A DNA stretch of 52,570 bases from an uncultured Solirubrobacterales bacterium (GCA_937128795.1 CAKZMQ010000004.1:1-52570); one strand, 5' to 3'. Shown: positions 1-10,828, counted from the stretch's first letter. The notes: generated by a model from the letters alone, not told the origin. Made by a program: numbers and translations.

Positions 1-408
1 TTCGCTGATTTGGTCTGCGAGCACGGGATCGCCCCGCGGCAGTTCTTCGTCCTGAACCTGATCAGCGAACACCAAGGAGAATCACAACAGGCGATCGCCG
101 AGTCGATCGGAGTGGCGAAGAGCCAGATGGTCGCTGTGGTGGACGAACTCGAAGCCAAAGGATTTCTTGAGCGACGCACCAACCAGAACGACCGCCGTCA
201 GTACGCATTGCACGTGACCTCGAACGGATCGAAGCTCCTGGAGGAGACGCGCGCCGTCGCCGCCGATTACGAGAACTCGTTGCGCAGCGCACTTGAGCCG
301 AGCGAAGTGGAGGCAATGCTTTCGGCACTGCGGAAACTCGCGCTTCTTGAAGGCACGTCCACAGACATCCCCGAGTCGGTGCGGCAAAAACTTGCCGCGA
401 CCGACTGA
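1..408 (+). CDS. MarR-family transcriptional regulator, 5' end cut by window edge
   Basis: The frame is open from base 1 to a TGA at 406-408, so the true start lies outside the window and about 135 residues are visible. They show a MarR winged helix: a helix-turn-helix (QQAIAESIGVAKSQMVAVVDE), the wing with the family's D-R-R signature (NQNDRRQYALHVTSNG), and a C-terminal dimerisation helix (LEPSEVEAMLSALRKL). MarR proteins bind DNA as dimers and usually repress a neighbouring gene in response to small molecules. The target cannot be named because the upstream region is missing. It converges on ino1, with a REP-like palindrome between them. Confidence 0.85.
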   Translation, partial: FADLVCEHGIAPRQFFVLNLISEHQGESQQAIAESIGVAKSQMVAVVDELEAKGFLERRTNQNDRRQYALHVTSNGSKLLEETRAVAADYENSLRSALEPSEVEAMLSALRKLALLEGTSTDIPESVRQKLAATD

Positions 409-429
409 GCCATAAGGGGCTTAACGGAC

Positions 430-458
430 GCTGCCCTCGCCCGATGGGCGAGGGCAGC
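430..458. repeat. REP-like palindrome, copy 1
   Basis: This is a perfect inverted repeat of 13-bp arms (GCTGCCCTCGCCC) around the 3-nt loop GAT. The same core, CCCTCGCCC-NNN-GGGCGAGGG, occurs at 19,562-19,592, 19,621-19,651 and 20,368-20,398 around a RAYT transposase gene. This copy lies between the convergent ends of the marR-type gene and ino1. That is a typical REP location, and it may also act as a bidirectional terminator. Confidence 0.75.
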
Positions 459-510
459 AGAATTCGGGCGCCTGGAAACACTCATGCCCAAGCCGGTCCG
501 GACGGGCGAG

Positions 511-1815
511 CTACTTCTTCGCTGCAGCCTTTTTCCTCGCAACCGATTTCTTGGCGACGGGTTTCTTCGGCGCCGGCTTTTTCGCGGCAGCCGACTTCGC
601 CTTCCGTGCCGCCGGTGCAGCCTTTCGCTTTGCGGCCGAAGCACGCTTCGTCGGCGTACGCGTTGCGCTCAGCTTCGGCTTTCCACCGTACTTGGCGATG
701 AATTTCTCGGTGTCGTCATGGGCGATGGCGTCTACGCGCTGGTTCTGCGGCGACTTCATCAGGTATGACGAGGGGCCATCCAGCTGACCACCGATGCCGT
801 TGTTCAGCGCGAGCTTGCAGCAACGGACGGCGTCGATCACGATGCCAGCGCTGTTGGGCGAGTCCCAGACTTCGAGCTTGAGCTCGACGTTGAGCGGTAC
901 ATCGCCGAAGGCCTGGCCCTCGACACGGATGTGGGCCCACTTGCGGTCGGTCAGCCACGGCACATAGTCGCTCGGGCCGATGTAAACGTCGTCGGCCGGA
1001 AGGGTGTGGTCCATGATCGACGTTACGGCCTGCGTCTTCGAGATCTTCTTGCTCTCGAGACGCTCACGTTCGAGCATGTTGTAGAAGTCCATGTTTCCGC
1101 CGACGTTCAGCTGTGATGTGCGGACAATCTTCACGCCTCGGTCGCCGAACAGCGTGGCGAGATTGCGGTGAACGATCGTCGCTCCGACCTGGCTCTTGAT
1201 GTCGTCACCGACGATCGGAAGACCGGCCTTCTTGAAGCGTTTGTCCCAGTACGGCTCGCTGGCGATGAACACCGGGATGCAGTTGACGAACCCGCAGCCG
1301 GCCTCGAGGATCTGCTCGACATACCATTTCGTCGCGTCCTCAGAACCGACGGGAAGGTACGAGACGACGACGTCGGTGCGGGTCTCTTTGAGGATCTTCA
1401 CGATGTCTGCGGTCTCGCCGGGGGCCTTGGTGATCTTCTGCTTGAGGTACTTGCCGAGACCGTCGTGTGTCATGCCACGGTGGACGGGGGCGTTGAGGTT
1501 CTTCGGCACCTTGGCGAACTTCATCGTGTTGTTGGGATCGGCCCAAATCGCCTGGCCGAGGTCCTTGCCGACCTTCTTGGCGTTGATGTCAAACGCACAG
1601 GTGAACTCGATGTCCTTGACGTGGTAGCCGCCAAGGTCGACGTGCATCAGGCCGGGTACTTCTTCCTTGGCATTGGCGTTCTTGTAGTACTCGACGCCCT
1701 GAACGAATGCGCTGGCGCAATTGCCTACGCCGATGATCGCTACGCGAACCTTGTCGCCCTGATAGCGGGCTGCGCCGTTGCTTGAAGGTGTTTTGCCGTT
1801 GCTGGCAGGAGTCAC
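511..1815 (-). CDS. ino1: myo-inositol-1-phosphate synthase with Lys/Ala-rich C-terminal tail
   Basis: The 434-residue protein converts glucose-6-phosphate to 1L-myo-inositol-1-phosphate, the entry step to phosphatidylinositol and mycothiol-type metabolites. The NAD-binding motif IIGVGNCAS is at about 28-36. Family blocks [48 protein letters not shown] and the C-terminal [14 protein letters not shown] block are all present, as in the compact actinobacterial form. Residues from about 379 to 434 form an added tail of AAK/PAKK repeats resembling histone-H1 tails, which the enzyme does not need. The gene lies about 185 bp downstream of a CDP-alcohol phosphatidyltransferase on the same strand, which fits a joint role in inositol phospholipid synthesis. 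Confidence 0.9.
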   Translation of the reverse strand: MTPASNGKTPSSNGAARYQGDKVRVAIIGVGNCASAFVQGVEYYKNANAKEEVPGLMHVDLGGYHVKDIEFTCAFDINAKKVGKDLGQAIWADPNNTMKFAKVPKNLNAPVHRGMTHDGLGKYLKQKITKAPGETADIVKILKETRTDVVVSYLPVGSEDATKWYVEQILEAGCGFVNCIPVFIASEPYWDKRFKKAGLPIVGDDIKSQVGATIVHRNLATLFGDRGVKIVRTSQLNVGGNMDFYNMLERERLESKKISKTQAVTSIMDHTLPADDVYIGPSDYVPWLTDRKWAHIRVEGQAFGDVPLNVELKLEVWDSPNSAGIVIDAVRCCKLALNNGIGGQLDGPSSYLMKSPQNQRVDAIAHDDTEKFIAKYGGKPKLSATRTPTKRASAAKRKAAPAARKAKSAAAKKPAPKKPVAKKSVARKKAAAKK

Positions 1816-1999
1816 TGCGGGGGTTTCCTTTGGCTAGGGAGAGAACAGTTGAAATAACTCGAGGATGGCGCGGCGTCGATTAGCGAAAGACAACCTGAAT
1901 AGACGCGCAGCCGATCCGCCGAGGATAGAGGGTGAGACACCGAATTGGACGATCAGTTACACACCGCACGCCGACTGCCAGGTCGCCCGGCTATGCGAT

Positions 2000-2644
2000 T
2001 CAGGCGTTCTGACCGTTCAGGTCATTGGCGGCGTCAAGAATCTTGCTCTGCTTGTAGACGTGCCAGATGCGCTGAAGCATCGTGAACAGCGACATCACCG
2101 CCAAGACGTAGATCGCAGCTTTCAACACAAATAGGTCAGTCTCGTTGATCGTCAAGTCCGCAAGGAACAACCCGACCGAGATGATCACGACGCGAACCGC
2201 GCGGCTTGCGATCCCCACCTTGCACTCGATGCCAAGCGCCTCGGCTCGCGCCCGCGTGTAAGAAACCATGATCGACCCGGTGACCGCCAACACCACCGCG
2301 GTTGCCGCCCAATCGTCGCCGCCACGCGCAAACTGCCAGGCGATCGCGGCAAGCACGAAGCCCTCCTCGATCCGGTCAAGCGAAGAATCCAGGAACGCCC
2401 CGAACAACGTCGCCTTGCCGCTCATCCGCGAATATTTGCCGTCGAGCAGGTCCATCACCGAACCAAAGACGAATGCGAGTCCGGCAGGGATCCACCAGCC
2501 GGCGAAGATGAATCCAACCGCGGCGAGGTTTCCGAGCAGCCCGACCATCGAGATCGCGTTCGGAGTGAGACGCGAATCGATCAGGCGGTTTCGCGCGGCG
2601 TCGCTGAGAATCGGGTTTGCCGGGCGCGACTGCTCTTGATTCAT
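2000..2644 (-). CDS. CDP-alcohol phosphatidyltransferase, probable phosphatidylinositol-phosphate synthase
   Basis: This 214-residue integral membrane enzyme carries the CDP-alcohol phosphotransferase signature D-x2-D-G-x2-[AS]-R-x8-G-x3-D-x3-D. It is seen as DLLDGKYSR, then G-AFL-D-SSL-D at about 66-92, with Ser where Ala is usual. Hydrophobic segments surround the motif. The family joins a CDP-linked lipid to an alcohol with release of CMP. In Actinobacteria, members of this size often use inositol-1-phosphate, and ino1 lies next downstream, so PIP synthase is the best guess; phosphatidylglycerophosphate synthase is the alternative. The ATG overlaps the upstream stop codon (ATGA), indicating translational coupling to the large membrane protein. 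Confidence 0.8.
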   Translation of the reverse strand: MNQEQSRPANPILSDAARNRLIDSRLTPNAISMVGLLGNLAAVGFIFAGWWIPAGLAFVFGSVMDLLDGKYSRMSGKATLFGAFLDSSLDRIEEGFVLAAIAWQFARGGDDWAATAVVLAVTGSIMVSYTRARAEALGIECKVGIASRAVRVVIISVGLFLADLTINETDLFVLKAAIYVLAVMSLFTMLQRIWHVYKQSKILDAANDLNGQNA

Positions 2645-4482
2645 GTGGTCTCCTGGTCGTCGAGCTCCTCGAGCACGCGAACCGGTTGATCGTTCTCGTC
2701 GGTGGTCCAGCCCTCGGCACAGATCGCGCCGCCGCCAACAAGGCGACCGAGCGAAAAGTCTGACGTGATTGTCACCACGGGCGGACGGGAAGATACTCCC
2801 CCTGCCGCGCTACTTCCGGCTCGGGGCAGGACGATCTCGAGGAACTCGTCGTCGCTCGATCGAATGCACGCGTACGACGGGCGAAGGAATCGCTGCCAAC
2901 GAATACGCGTCTCGGTTACGCCCCACTTCTCCGGCCGAAGACTGAATCCCTCGGTCGGATCGCCGTTGCGGAACTCCGGTTCGATTTCATCGCGGGCGGG
3001 CAGGTTCACCTTGTAGATCTTCCAGTCGCGATAGTTCGCGGCGGGTTCCAAATACGGCAGGCCGCTCTTGATCAGCTCGGCCTCATCGCGCGCCGAATAG
3101 TCGGTCACCGCCTCGGCGAGGGCGACCCAGCGCACATCGTTCTCGATCAGCCAGCGGGCGTATGTCTGTTCGGTCAGCGAACCGTCATAGAACACCGCGT
3201 TGTACTTGGTGTCGAGTTGGCGCTCCCAACCACGCGCGATCGGCCGCTTGCTGGCCACATAGGCGGCCTCGAAGTGGTTGCGCGTAAAAACGATCTCGAC
3301 CTTGTCGTCGCGCTTGGGATCTTGGTTGTCGAGAAAGTTGTTCAGCGGAGCGAAGTAGTGCGGGTCGGCCGTGCGGTCTGTGGTGATGATTGCCCATGCC
3401 GCCGTAGCGCCCTGCCAGCAGAGCAACGGGATCACGATTGCCAATGCGAAGCGCCCGGTCCGTGGCCAGAGCAATGCCGCAGCGAGCGTCGGGAACAACA
3501 GCATTCCAAGACGAATCGCGTTGCCACCGATCGGGGAGGCGATCAACTCGTTGGCAGTCAAGAAAATCAGATACAGCACCACGCCGGTGGCCAACATCCG
3601 CCGCGCATCCTCTTCGAGCTCGTCGCGCACGAAGAACCAGAAGAACGCTGTGAATGCGACGGCGCCCAAATATGAAGCGACGTGAAAAGGTTGCGACCCG
3701 CCCTCAGGGAAGAGCAACGAAACGATCATCGCCGGCAGAACCGTCGAAATCGCGACGACGAGATAGACGTGCTGAGGAGTGGCCCAAACCGCGTCGATCG
3801 TCGCCCGTAAGGCAACGCGAACTCGGGCGACCGGGCCTTCGTCGGGCACGTGGTGTTCGCGCGAGCGTCGATCGGCCAACAGCGCACGAAGCGTCAGCAT
3901 CGGATGGCCGCCGAGCCACACCGAGAAGGCGATGAAGGAGATGAACAGCGCCGCAAGCGGCGAGGTCAGCGCGCAGTTGAGGGCGAGGAAGGCCGCAAAC
4001 CAGGGCCGGTTGTGCGCGGCCGCCAACAGCGCCGCCAGGCCGATCGCCACCGACAGCGCGTACGGCAGCTGGCCGATCACCAATGTGGCGCTGAAGACGA
4101 CCGCAAATACGTACGACGCCGCGCGCGCGCCGCGCTGCGGGAAGACCTCGCGCGCCAGGATCGAAAAGAGCAGCACGCCGAGCATGTACGCCAGCACTCC
4201 AGCAAGCCGCACGCCGATCGTTGCCGAAAGCGTGGGGAAAATGACGCCGTACGAAACGACGTAGTGCCCGCCGTACCAGTTGTAGTTCCAGACGAAGAAG
4301 CCGTCGTTCTTGAACAGCTCGGCGCGGTAGAGGTGCGCTGCCAGATCGCCGCCACGCAGATCGAGGAAGAAATACAGGAGGCTCAGCGCGAACGCAACAG
4401 CCAACGGTCCTACGTGTGGCCGCACCAGCCCGAAGGACTTGCGCGCCACGATTTTGAAAGCGCTTACAACTTTGTTCTTCAT
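2641..4482 (-). CDS. large polytopic membrane protein, GT-C-like
   Basis: The 613-residue protein has about ten hydrophobic segments between residues 25 and 365, followed by a soluble domain of about 240 residues. The first extracytoplasmic loop has acidic and His residues in the pattern GGDLAAHLYRAELF, then W-x3-WYGGHY. This resembles the first loop of GT-C glycosyltransferases and related polyprenyl-phosphate-sugar enzymes, where an acidic residue is catalytic. I cannot name a substrate. The gene starts 2 nt after the stop of the hydrolase upstream and overlaps the phosphatidyltransferase gene by 4 nt, so the three form one operon. A role in lipid or cell-envelope glycan assembly is inference from this linkage. 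Confidence 0.6.
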   Translation of the reverse strand: MKNKVVSAFKIVARKSFGLVRPHVGPLAVAFALSLLYFFLDLRGGDLAAHLYRAELFKNDGFFVWNYNWYGGHYVVSYGVIFPTLSATIGVRLAGVLAYMLGVLLFSILAREVFPQRGARAASYVFAVVFSATLVIGQLPYALSVAIGLAALLAAAHNRPWFAAFLALNCALTSPLAALFISFIAFSVWLGGHPMLTLRALLADRRSREHHVPDEGPVARVRVALRATIDAVWATPQHVYLVVAISTVLPAMIVSLLFPEGGSQPFHVASYLGAVAFTAFFWFFVRDELEEDARRMLATGVVLYLIFLTANELIASPIGGNAIRLGMLLFPTLAAALLWPRTGRFALAIVIPLLCWQGATAAWAIITTDRTADPHYFAPLNNFLDNQDPKRDDKVEIVFTRNHFEAAYVASKRPIARGWERQLDTKYNAVFYDGSLTEQTYARWLIENDVRWVALAEAVTDYSARDEAELIKSGLPYLEPAANYRDWKIYKVNLPARDEIEPEFRNGDPTEGFSLRPEKWGVTETRIRWQRFLRPSYACIRSSDDEFLEIVLPRAGSSAAGGVSSRPPVVTITSDFSLGRLVGGGAICAEGWTTDENDQPVRVLEELDDQETT

Positions 4483-4484
4483 CG

Positions 4485-5342
4485 TCAGTTCAAAGCGTCA
4501 CGCTCGAGCAGGAAATCCACGATCATGTCGGTCGTCTCCGGCTTGTCGATCCAGGGCCAGTGTCCTGCATCGGCGATCACCGTTGCGTTGCCGTTCGGCA
4601 CCGCCGAGGCATAGGCCTGCGCGAACTCAGTCGGAAGATACGGGTCCTGCTCGCCCCAGACGACCAACGTCGGAGCCTTTATCAGCGAAAGGCGTTCGCC
4701 GGCCTGCTCAAGAATCGTCTCCGGCGCCGAGCGATAGAGCTTGAGGATTGCGCGCTGCGTGCCCTGGTCGAAGTAGCGCCAGTTCGCATCGAGCATCTGC
4801 TGCGGCCACGGTTCTCGATTTGGTCGCGATTCCTTGCTGAAGAACTTGGCCACGGACTTTGTGGTCAGCCCCATCATCAGCTCGCCGAGGATCGGAGTGC
4901 GCCAGCCGCGCGCGATCCGGTGCCAGCGGTAGCCGGGCAGCAACGGGACCGAATTGACGATCACCAATCGATTTACGCGCTCATAGAGCTCCTGCGCGGT
5001 GACAAGTGCCATCCCACCCCAGTCATGCGTGACCAGGTTGAATCGATCCCAGCCGAGCTGGCCGATAAACGCTTGGAGATATGCGTTGTAGGCACCCATT
5101 GAGTACTCGAAGAAGCGCGGTTTCTCCGAGCGGCCAAAGCCGACCAAGTCGAGTGCAGCACCGCCCGTTCTAGGTAGGAATTCGAGCCATGCATCGGCGT
5201 TCTCGGGGACGCCATGGACGTACAGCGTCGGAACGTCGCCGACGGGCGGCATCTCGTACCAAAACGTGTCGGTTCCGGCAATTGGCTGGCGGTGCTCGAT
5301 CGGCTGCGGCGAACCGACTGAAGATTCGACGTGAATATCCAT
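4485..5342 (-). CDS. alpha/beta hydrolase, haloalkane dehalogenase/epoxide hydrolase-like
   Basis: This 285-residue alpha/beta-fold hydrolase has the oxyanion motif HGVPEN (43-48). The nucleophile elbow is LVTHDWGG with Asp107, so the nucleophile is Asp and not Ser. The acid-loop region is VVWGEQDPYLP, and the catalytic His lies in DAGHWPWIDKPE near residue 264. An Asp nucleophile followed by Trp is typical of haloalkane dehalogenases, fluoroacetate dehalogenases and epoxide hydrolases; the substrate cannot be decided. It is the first gene of the leftward operon. A TAGCCT hexamer 9 nt before the ATG and no Shine-Dalgarno sequence suggest a leaderless transcript. Confidence 0.8.
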   Translation of the reverse strand: MDIHVESSVGSPQPIEHRQPIAGTDTFWYEMPPVGDVPTLYVHGVPENADAWLEFLPRTGGAALDLVGFGRSEKPRFFEYSMGAYNAYLQAFIGQLGWDRFNLVTHDWGGMALVTAQELYERVNRLVIVNSVPLLPGYRWHRIARGWRTPILGELMMGLTTKSVAKFFSKESRPNREPWPQQMLDANWRYFDQGTQRAILKLYRSAPETILEQAGERLSLIKAPTLVVWGEQDPYLPTEFAQAYASAVPNGNATVIADAGHWPWIDKPETTDMIVDFLLERDALN

Positions 5343-5385
5343 GATTTGGGAAGGCTACGCCAACCCGGCAAGATAGTTTCACGCC

Positions 5386-6144
5386 ATGGCTGGCCGATCC
5401 ACCAGCGCTGGGCGGCGCAAATCAATCCCAACAGTCCCCGACGAAAGTCGCTTGCAAGAAATCCGCGCGAGGTTGCGCGACTACTACGGGATCCCGCTGG
5501 CAAAACCTCATCGCGATCCCGCCGGCGAACTGGTGCTCACGGTGCTCAGTCAGAACACCAATGATCGCAATCGCGACGTTGCCTACTCAAGACTCGAAGA
5601 ACGCTGGGGCAACTGGGAGGAAGTTCGCGCCGCGCCTGTCGAGGAGATCGAGGTGGCGATCGCGCCGGGCGGGATAAGCAAGGTCAAATCCGCGCGAATC
5701 AAGCAGATTCTCGACAGGGTCGCAACCGACCCGCTGCCGAACGGCGCAGACCCGGAGCAACAGTGGACGCGCAAGCGCGCCATCGATCTCGACTGGATCG
5801 AGACGACACCGCTGGAGATCTCACGCGAATACCTGTGCACTTTGCCGGGCGTCGCGCGCAAGACCGCCGCGTGCGTACTGCTGTTCGCCTACGGCTTGCC
5901 GGACATCCCGGTCGACACGCACGTCGGTCGAGTTGGCACGAGGCTTGGGCTGTTTGGCGAGAAGGCGTCGTTCGAGGCGATGCACGACGCGATCCATGCA
6001 TGGACACCGCCGGAGCTGGCACATGAGGAGCATGTCAATCTGATCCGGCACGGGCGGCGCACCTGTCACAAGCGTGCGCCGCAGTGCCCGGTCTGCCCGC
6101 TGAATGCGATTTGCCCGAGCGCGGGGTTGTTCGACTCTGCGTAG
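5386..6144 (+). CDS. endonuclease III-like DNA glycosylase with 4Fe-4S cluster
   Basis: The 252-residue HhH-GPD base-excision repair enzyme has the helix-hairpin-helix LPGVARKTA with the catalytic Lys at 159, the catalytic Asp at 177 in PVDTHVGRV, and a C-terminal cluster loop with Cys 227, 234, 237 and 243 (C-x6-C-x2-C-x5-C). Endonuclease III removes oxidised pyrimidines and cleaves the abasic strand. An insertion around 115-140 makes it differ from E. coli Nth, so it may be a divergent paralogue. TAGTTT lies 6 nt before the ATG with no ribosome site, suggesting a leaderless mRNA. It converges on the RCC1 gene. Confidence 0.88.
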   Translation: MAGRSTSAGRRKSIPTVPDESRLQEIRARLRDYYGIPLAKPHRDPAGELVLTVLSQNTNDRNRDVAYSRLEERWGNWEEVRAAPVEEIEVAIAPGGISKVKSARIKQILDRVATDPLPNGADPEQQWTRKRAIDLDWIETTPLEISREYLCTLPGVARKTAACVLLFAYGLPDIPVDTHVGRVGTRLGLFGEKASFEAMHDAIHAWTPPELAHEEHVNLIRHGRRTCHKRAPQCPVCPLNAICPSAGLFDSA

Positions 6145-6156
6145 TCAGCCGACTAC
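6141..6156. terminator. hairpin shared by two convergent stop codons
   Basis: GTAGTC-AGCC-GACTAC forms a 6-bp stem. It contains the TAG stop of the rightward glycosylase gene and, on the other strand, the TAG stop of the leftward RCC1 gene. A T-rich run follows on the plus strand. It is plausibly a compact terminator for the rightward gene, but the short stem makes this tentative. Confidence 0.4.
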
Positions 6157-7826
6157 TTCTGCTTCTTTTTCTTCTTGCGTTTGGTGATCTCGGCGTCGCC
6201 GCCGGTGAACTTGGCCATCGCCTTGTTCCCGAAGAACGTCGCGCTGACATAGATCGGTCGCCTGCCCGCGAACCTGCGATTGGGCAGGGTCTGAACGAAT
6301 CTGGCAGTGCAATAGGAGCCCGCACGACGCAGCTTGGTCGGCTTCGTCCTCACTCCGATCTTCTTGTATTCGTAGCCGTCGGATTTGGTCGTCCTGGCCG
6401 ACTTCTTCGAAGCCCTCTTCTTTCTCCGCTTCCTGACCTTCTTCAAGTAGTACGCGTTGGCACGAACCTTTCCGCGGCACGCATCGGCCGCGAAGACGAA
6501 CGGCGACGGTTCGATCGTCAGCTTCGTCTTGATGATTCGTGCGTTGCCGGATTTGCTCCGCTTGAGCTTGCTCTTGGGCTCCATGTGGGACCAAGCCGGA
6601 TATTGCGGTCGATTGACGAGGTCGAGGCCCGGTACGACCGAAGGGATCAGCACCGATGGCACGCCGCCGCCCAGACCCGCCTGCCCTGCGGAGTTGTCGC
6701 CCCAGCAGAAAACCGCGCCGCCGCGAACGATCGCGCATTGCGTGCGCGAGGTGGAACCCTGCGAAAGCCAGGCGACGTCACCGAGCGCGACAGGCAGCGG
6801 CGCACCGCTGGGGCTCTCGTTGCCGACGCCAAGCCGCCCGCCGGTGCCCTCGCCCCAGCAGTAGAGCGCATGTGGCGTGGCGGCTGATTTGTCACCCTGC
6901 TTGGCGGTCGCGACGACCGCCTTGGCAAAGGAGCAACTCGATCCAGACGTACCGCCGAGCAGATACGGCTCGGTCAGCGTGGTGACGGCGCTCGGTCCAC
7001 GCGGCACCGTTTCGCCGATCGTGCCCTGCGCGAGTTGTCCGTAGAAGTTGTCACCCCAACACTGCAGCGAGATCTTGTCCCACCCGAGCGCGCACACGTG
7101 GGCGACGCCGGCTTGAAGTTCGTACACGCCGGTCACGCCCGGTACTTCAGTCGGAGAACCTGTGCTCGCGCCGGGAGTCACTCCCAACTGTCCTTTGTCG
7201 TTGACGCCCCAGCAGCGCGGCTTGGTCGACTCGCCGGAGACGCACGAAAAATTTGCTCCCGCTGCGAGCGCCTTTACCTTCTTCACGCCAGAAACCTGTG
7301 CCGGCGCCAAGACTGCTCCGCCGACGACGCCGGTTCCGGCTTGGCCATCGCCGTTCGCCCCCCAGCAATAAAGTTTCGAGTTCCAACTGGCGCCGCAGTA
7401 GTGGTTGGCTCCACCGACCAGCCAGTAAATCTCTTTCAGTCCCGTCACCTCGACCGGCACTGTGTGCGCCACGCCGTCCTGCGTGCCTTGGGCAAGTTGC
7501 CCGACGTCGTTGGCGCCCCAGCACCAAAGGGTGCCGTCCTGCTTGATCGCGCAGGTGCCACGTTCGGTCGCAGCGATCGAGAGCACCGCCCCGTCAAGCC
7601 CGATGACCGGTGCCGGGGAAGGCCGGGGACTGGTGTCGCCGGTTCCCAACTGGCCGAGAGTGTTGGCGCCCCAGCAACTGACCCGGCCCGCGTCCGACAG
7701 CGCACAGGTGTGGCTTCCACCAGTCACGATCTCGGGCGCTGTGCCGCCGTTGGCGGACGCGCCAGGCGCGACGAGAAGCACGAGAGCGGTGCCGATGACG
7801 ATGGCGAAAGTGAAGAACGAACGCAA
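6153..7826 (-). CDS. secreted RCC1-repeat beta-propeller protein (1)
   Basis: The 557-residue protein has an N-terminal signal peptide (hydrophobic core about 5-22, cleavage near GASA-NGG). It then has about seven RCC1-type repeats, each with a C-W-G-x-N/D core and G-Q-L-G/A turns (residues about 30-400), which form a propeller. Each repeat carries paired Cys (CALS...CWG), as expected for disulphides outside the cytoplasm. From about 415 a separate domain begins, rich in Lys/Arg and ending in a run of lysines. Bacterial RCC1 repeats are not known to act as Ran exchange factors; a binding or surface role is inference. A paralogue lies at 15,469-17,016. Confidence 0.82.
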   Translation of the reverse strand: MRSFFTFAIVIGTALVLLVAPGASANGGTAPEIVTGGSHTCALSDAGRVSCWGANTLGQLGTGDTSPRPSPAPVIGLDGAVLSIAATERGTCAIKQDGTLWCWGANDVGQLAQGTQDGVAHTVPVEVTGLKEIYWLVGGANHYCGASWNSKLYCWGANGDGQAGTGVVGGAVLAPAQVSGVKKVKALAAGANFSCVSGESTKPRCWGVNDKGQLGVTPGASTGSPTEVPGVTGVYELQAGVAHVCALGWDKISLQCWGDNFYGQLAQGTIGETVPRGPSAVTTLTEPYLLGGTSGSSCSFAKAVVATAKQGDKSAATPHALYCWGEGTGGRLGVGNESPSGAPLPVALGDVAWLSQGSTSRTQCAIVRGGAVFCWGDNSAGQAGLGGGVPSVLIPSVVPGLDLVNRPQYPAWSHMEPKSKLKRSKSGNARIIKTKLTIEPSPFVFAADACRGKVRANAYYLKKVRKRRKKRASKKSARTTKSDGYEYKKIGVRTKPTKLRRAGSYCTARFVQTLPNRRFAGRRPIYVSATFFGNKAMAKFTGGDAEITKRKKKKKQK

Positions 7827-8000
7827 TTTGATCCCCCGGAGTTCTGCAGCGGCGCGTCGTCGCGATTGATGGCTCGCGCGACAAAGCTGCGGTGAATGAT
7901 TCAGAATCGTCTTTTCGGCGTCGCGATCGCGTTCCTGCGCCAGATCCCCAATTTTCGGACCACTGTTCTAGGACGGACGGCAATCTCAGCGGCCCGGCGG

Positions 8001-8149
8001 ACTTCATAAATCTATAATGAAGTGACTTAGATTTTCTTCGTTATATGTATATAATGAGCCGAAGACTTTGATTGATCTGATGCGACCGAGGCGATCCAAA
8101 TCGCTTCCGCGTCTGCAGAGTTCCAACTACCCCAAAGGAAACAGAAGTA
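8001..8149 (+). promoter_or_regulatory. dnaK operon promoter/operator and 5' UTR
   Basis: This AT-rich stretch stands out from its surroundings. It contains the perfect inverted repeat ACTTCAT-N9-ATGAAGT (8001-8023) and a TATAAT box at 8050-8055 with a weak -35 (TTAGAT, 8027-8032, 17-nt spacer). The -10 is nested in a second symmetry, TCTTCG-N19-CGAAGA (8035-8065), with the inner palindrome TTATAT-GT-ATATAA. A hairpin (8088-8107) and an AAAGGA ribosome site precede dnaK. The canonical HspR box CTTGAGT-N7-ACTCAAG is not seen, so these repeats are the candidate operators. Confidence 0.5.
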
Positions 8150-10066
<1,917 letters not shown>

Positions 10067-10117
10067 TCGTCGCGATTTTTCGCGGAAATAGCGACTACGC
10101 GACCCGAGCAGGCGCAT

Positions 10118-10819
10118 ATGACCGAAAGCAGTGACATAATCGGGAATGGAACCGACGGCCATGGGGAAGTTCCCGCAGGAAGCGAGGATTTTTCAGGCCG
10201 CGTTGCATCTGACCCGGCGGACGCCGAGACCGACTCCGGGTCTAGTGGTTTGCCACCGGCTCCTTCGGGAGCCGGTGGCGAGCCCATTTCTGCGGGTGAG
10301 GAGCCGACGGGGCCTGAAGGCGCCGGCGGGGCCGGCTTCGATGGCGGCGGGGCTGAGGTCTCAGAGGAGATCGACGAGCTTGCCGCGGCAGTCTCTGAAC
10401 GCGATGAGTTCAGGGACCTGGCTATGCGGGCCAAGGCGGACTTCGAGAACTATCGCAAGCGGGCGGATCGGCGCGTTGCCGAAACTCGCGGGACTGCGAT
10501 AGCCGGTGTGGTTCGCGAATTGCTGCCGGTGATCGACAATCTCGATCGGGCGGTCGAAGCTGCGGCCGGTGGCACCGTTGGCGATGCGTTCGTTGATGGT
10601 GTTCGGCTCGTTCACGCCGACCTGCACTCCGTGCTTGATCGTCTGGGCCTGACGCCGATCGACCCGAGCGGCGAACAGTTCGATCCTTCTTTGCACGAGG
10701 CGATCTCGCAGGTCGCGCTCGAGGGCACGGCTGCGAACACGATCGTTGAAGTGGCTCAGAAGGGGTTCATGCTCGGCGACACAGTCGTGCGCCCCGCTCG
10801 CGTGGTGGTGGCCTCTTAG
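10118..10819 (+). CDS. grpE: nucleotide exchange factor GrpE
   Basis: The 233-residue protein releases ADP from DnaK. The first ~80 residues are low-complexity (Gly, Pro, Ala, Glu) and probably disordered. The long helix follows (EFRDLAMRAKADFENYRKRADRR), then the C-terminal beta-wing with LGLTPIDPSGEQFDPSLHEA and VAQKGFMLGDTVVRPARVVV, which are family signatures. It starts 51 nt after dnaK. The stretch coding for the disordered part carries a strong hairpin at 10,252-10,279. Confidence 0.95.
   Translation: MTESSDIIGNGTDGHGEVPAGSEDFSGRVASDPADAETDSGSSGLPPAPSGAGGEPISAGEEPTGPEGAGGAGFDGGGAEVSEEIDELAAAVSERDEFRDLAMRAKADFENYRKRADRRVAETRGTAIAGVVRELLPVIDNLDRAVEAAAGGTVGDAFVDGVRLVHADLHSVLDRLGLTPIDPSGEQFDPSLHEAISQVALEGTAANTIVEVAQKGFMLGDTVVRPARVVVAS
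10252..10279 (+). other. 12-bp GC hairpin with TTCG loop inside grpE
   Basis: GCCACCGGCTCC-TTCG-GGAGCCGGTGGC is a perfect 12-bp stem closed by a UUCG tetraloop in the mRNA. It lies about 135 nt into grpE, in codons for the low-complexity N-terminus. No T-run follows, so it is not a simple intrinsic terminator. It could be a processing or stability element between dnaK and the downstream genes. Confidence 0.5.
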
Positions 10820-10828
10820 GAGCGCGGC

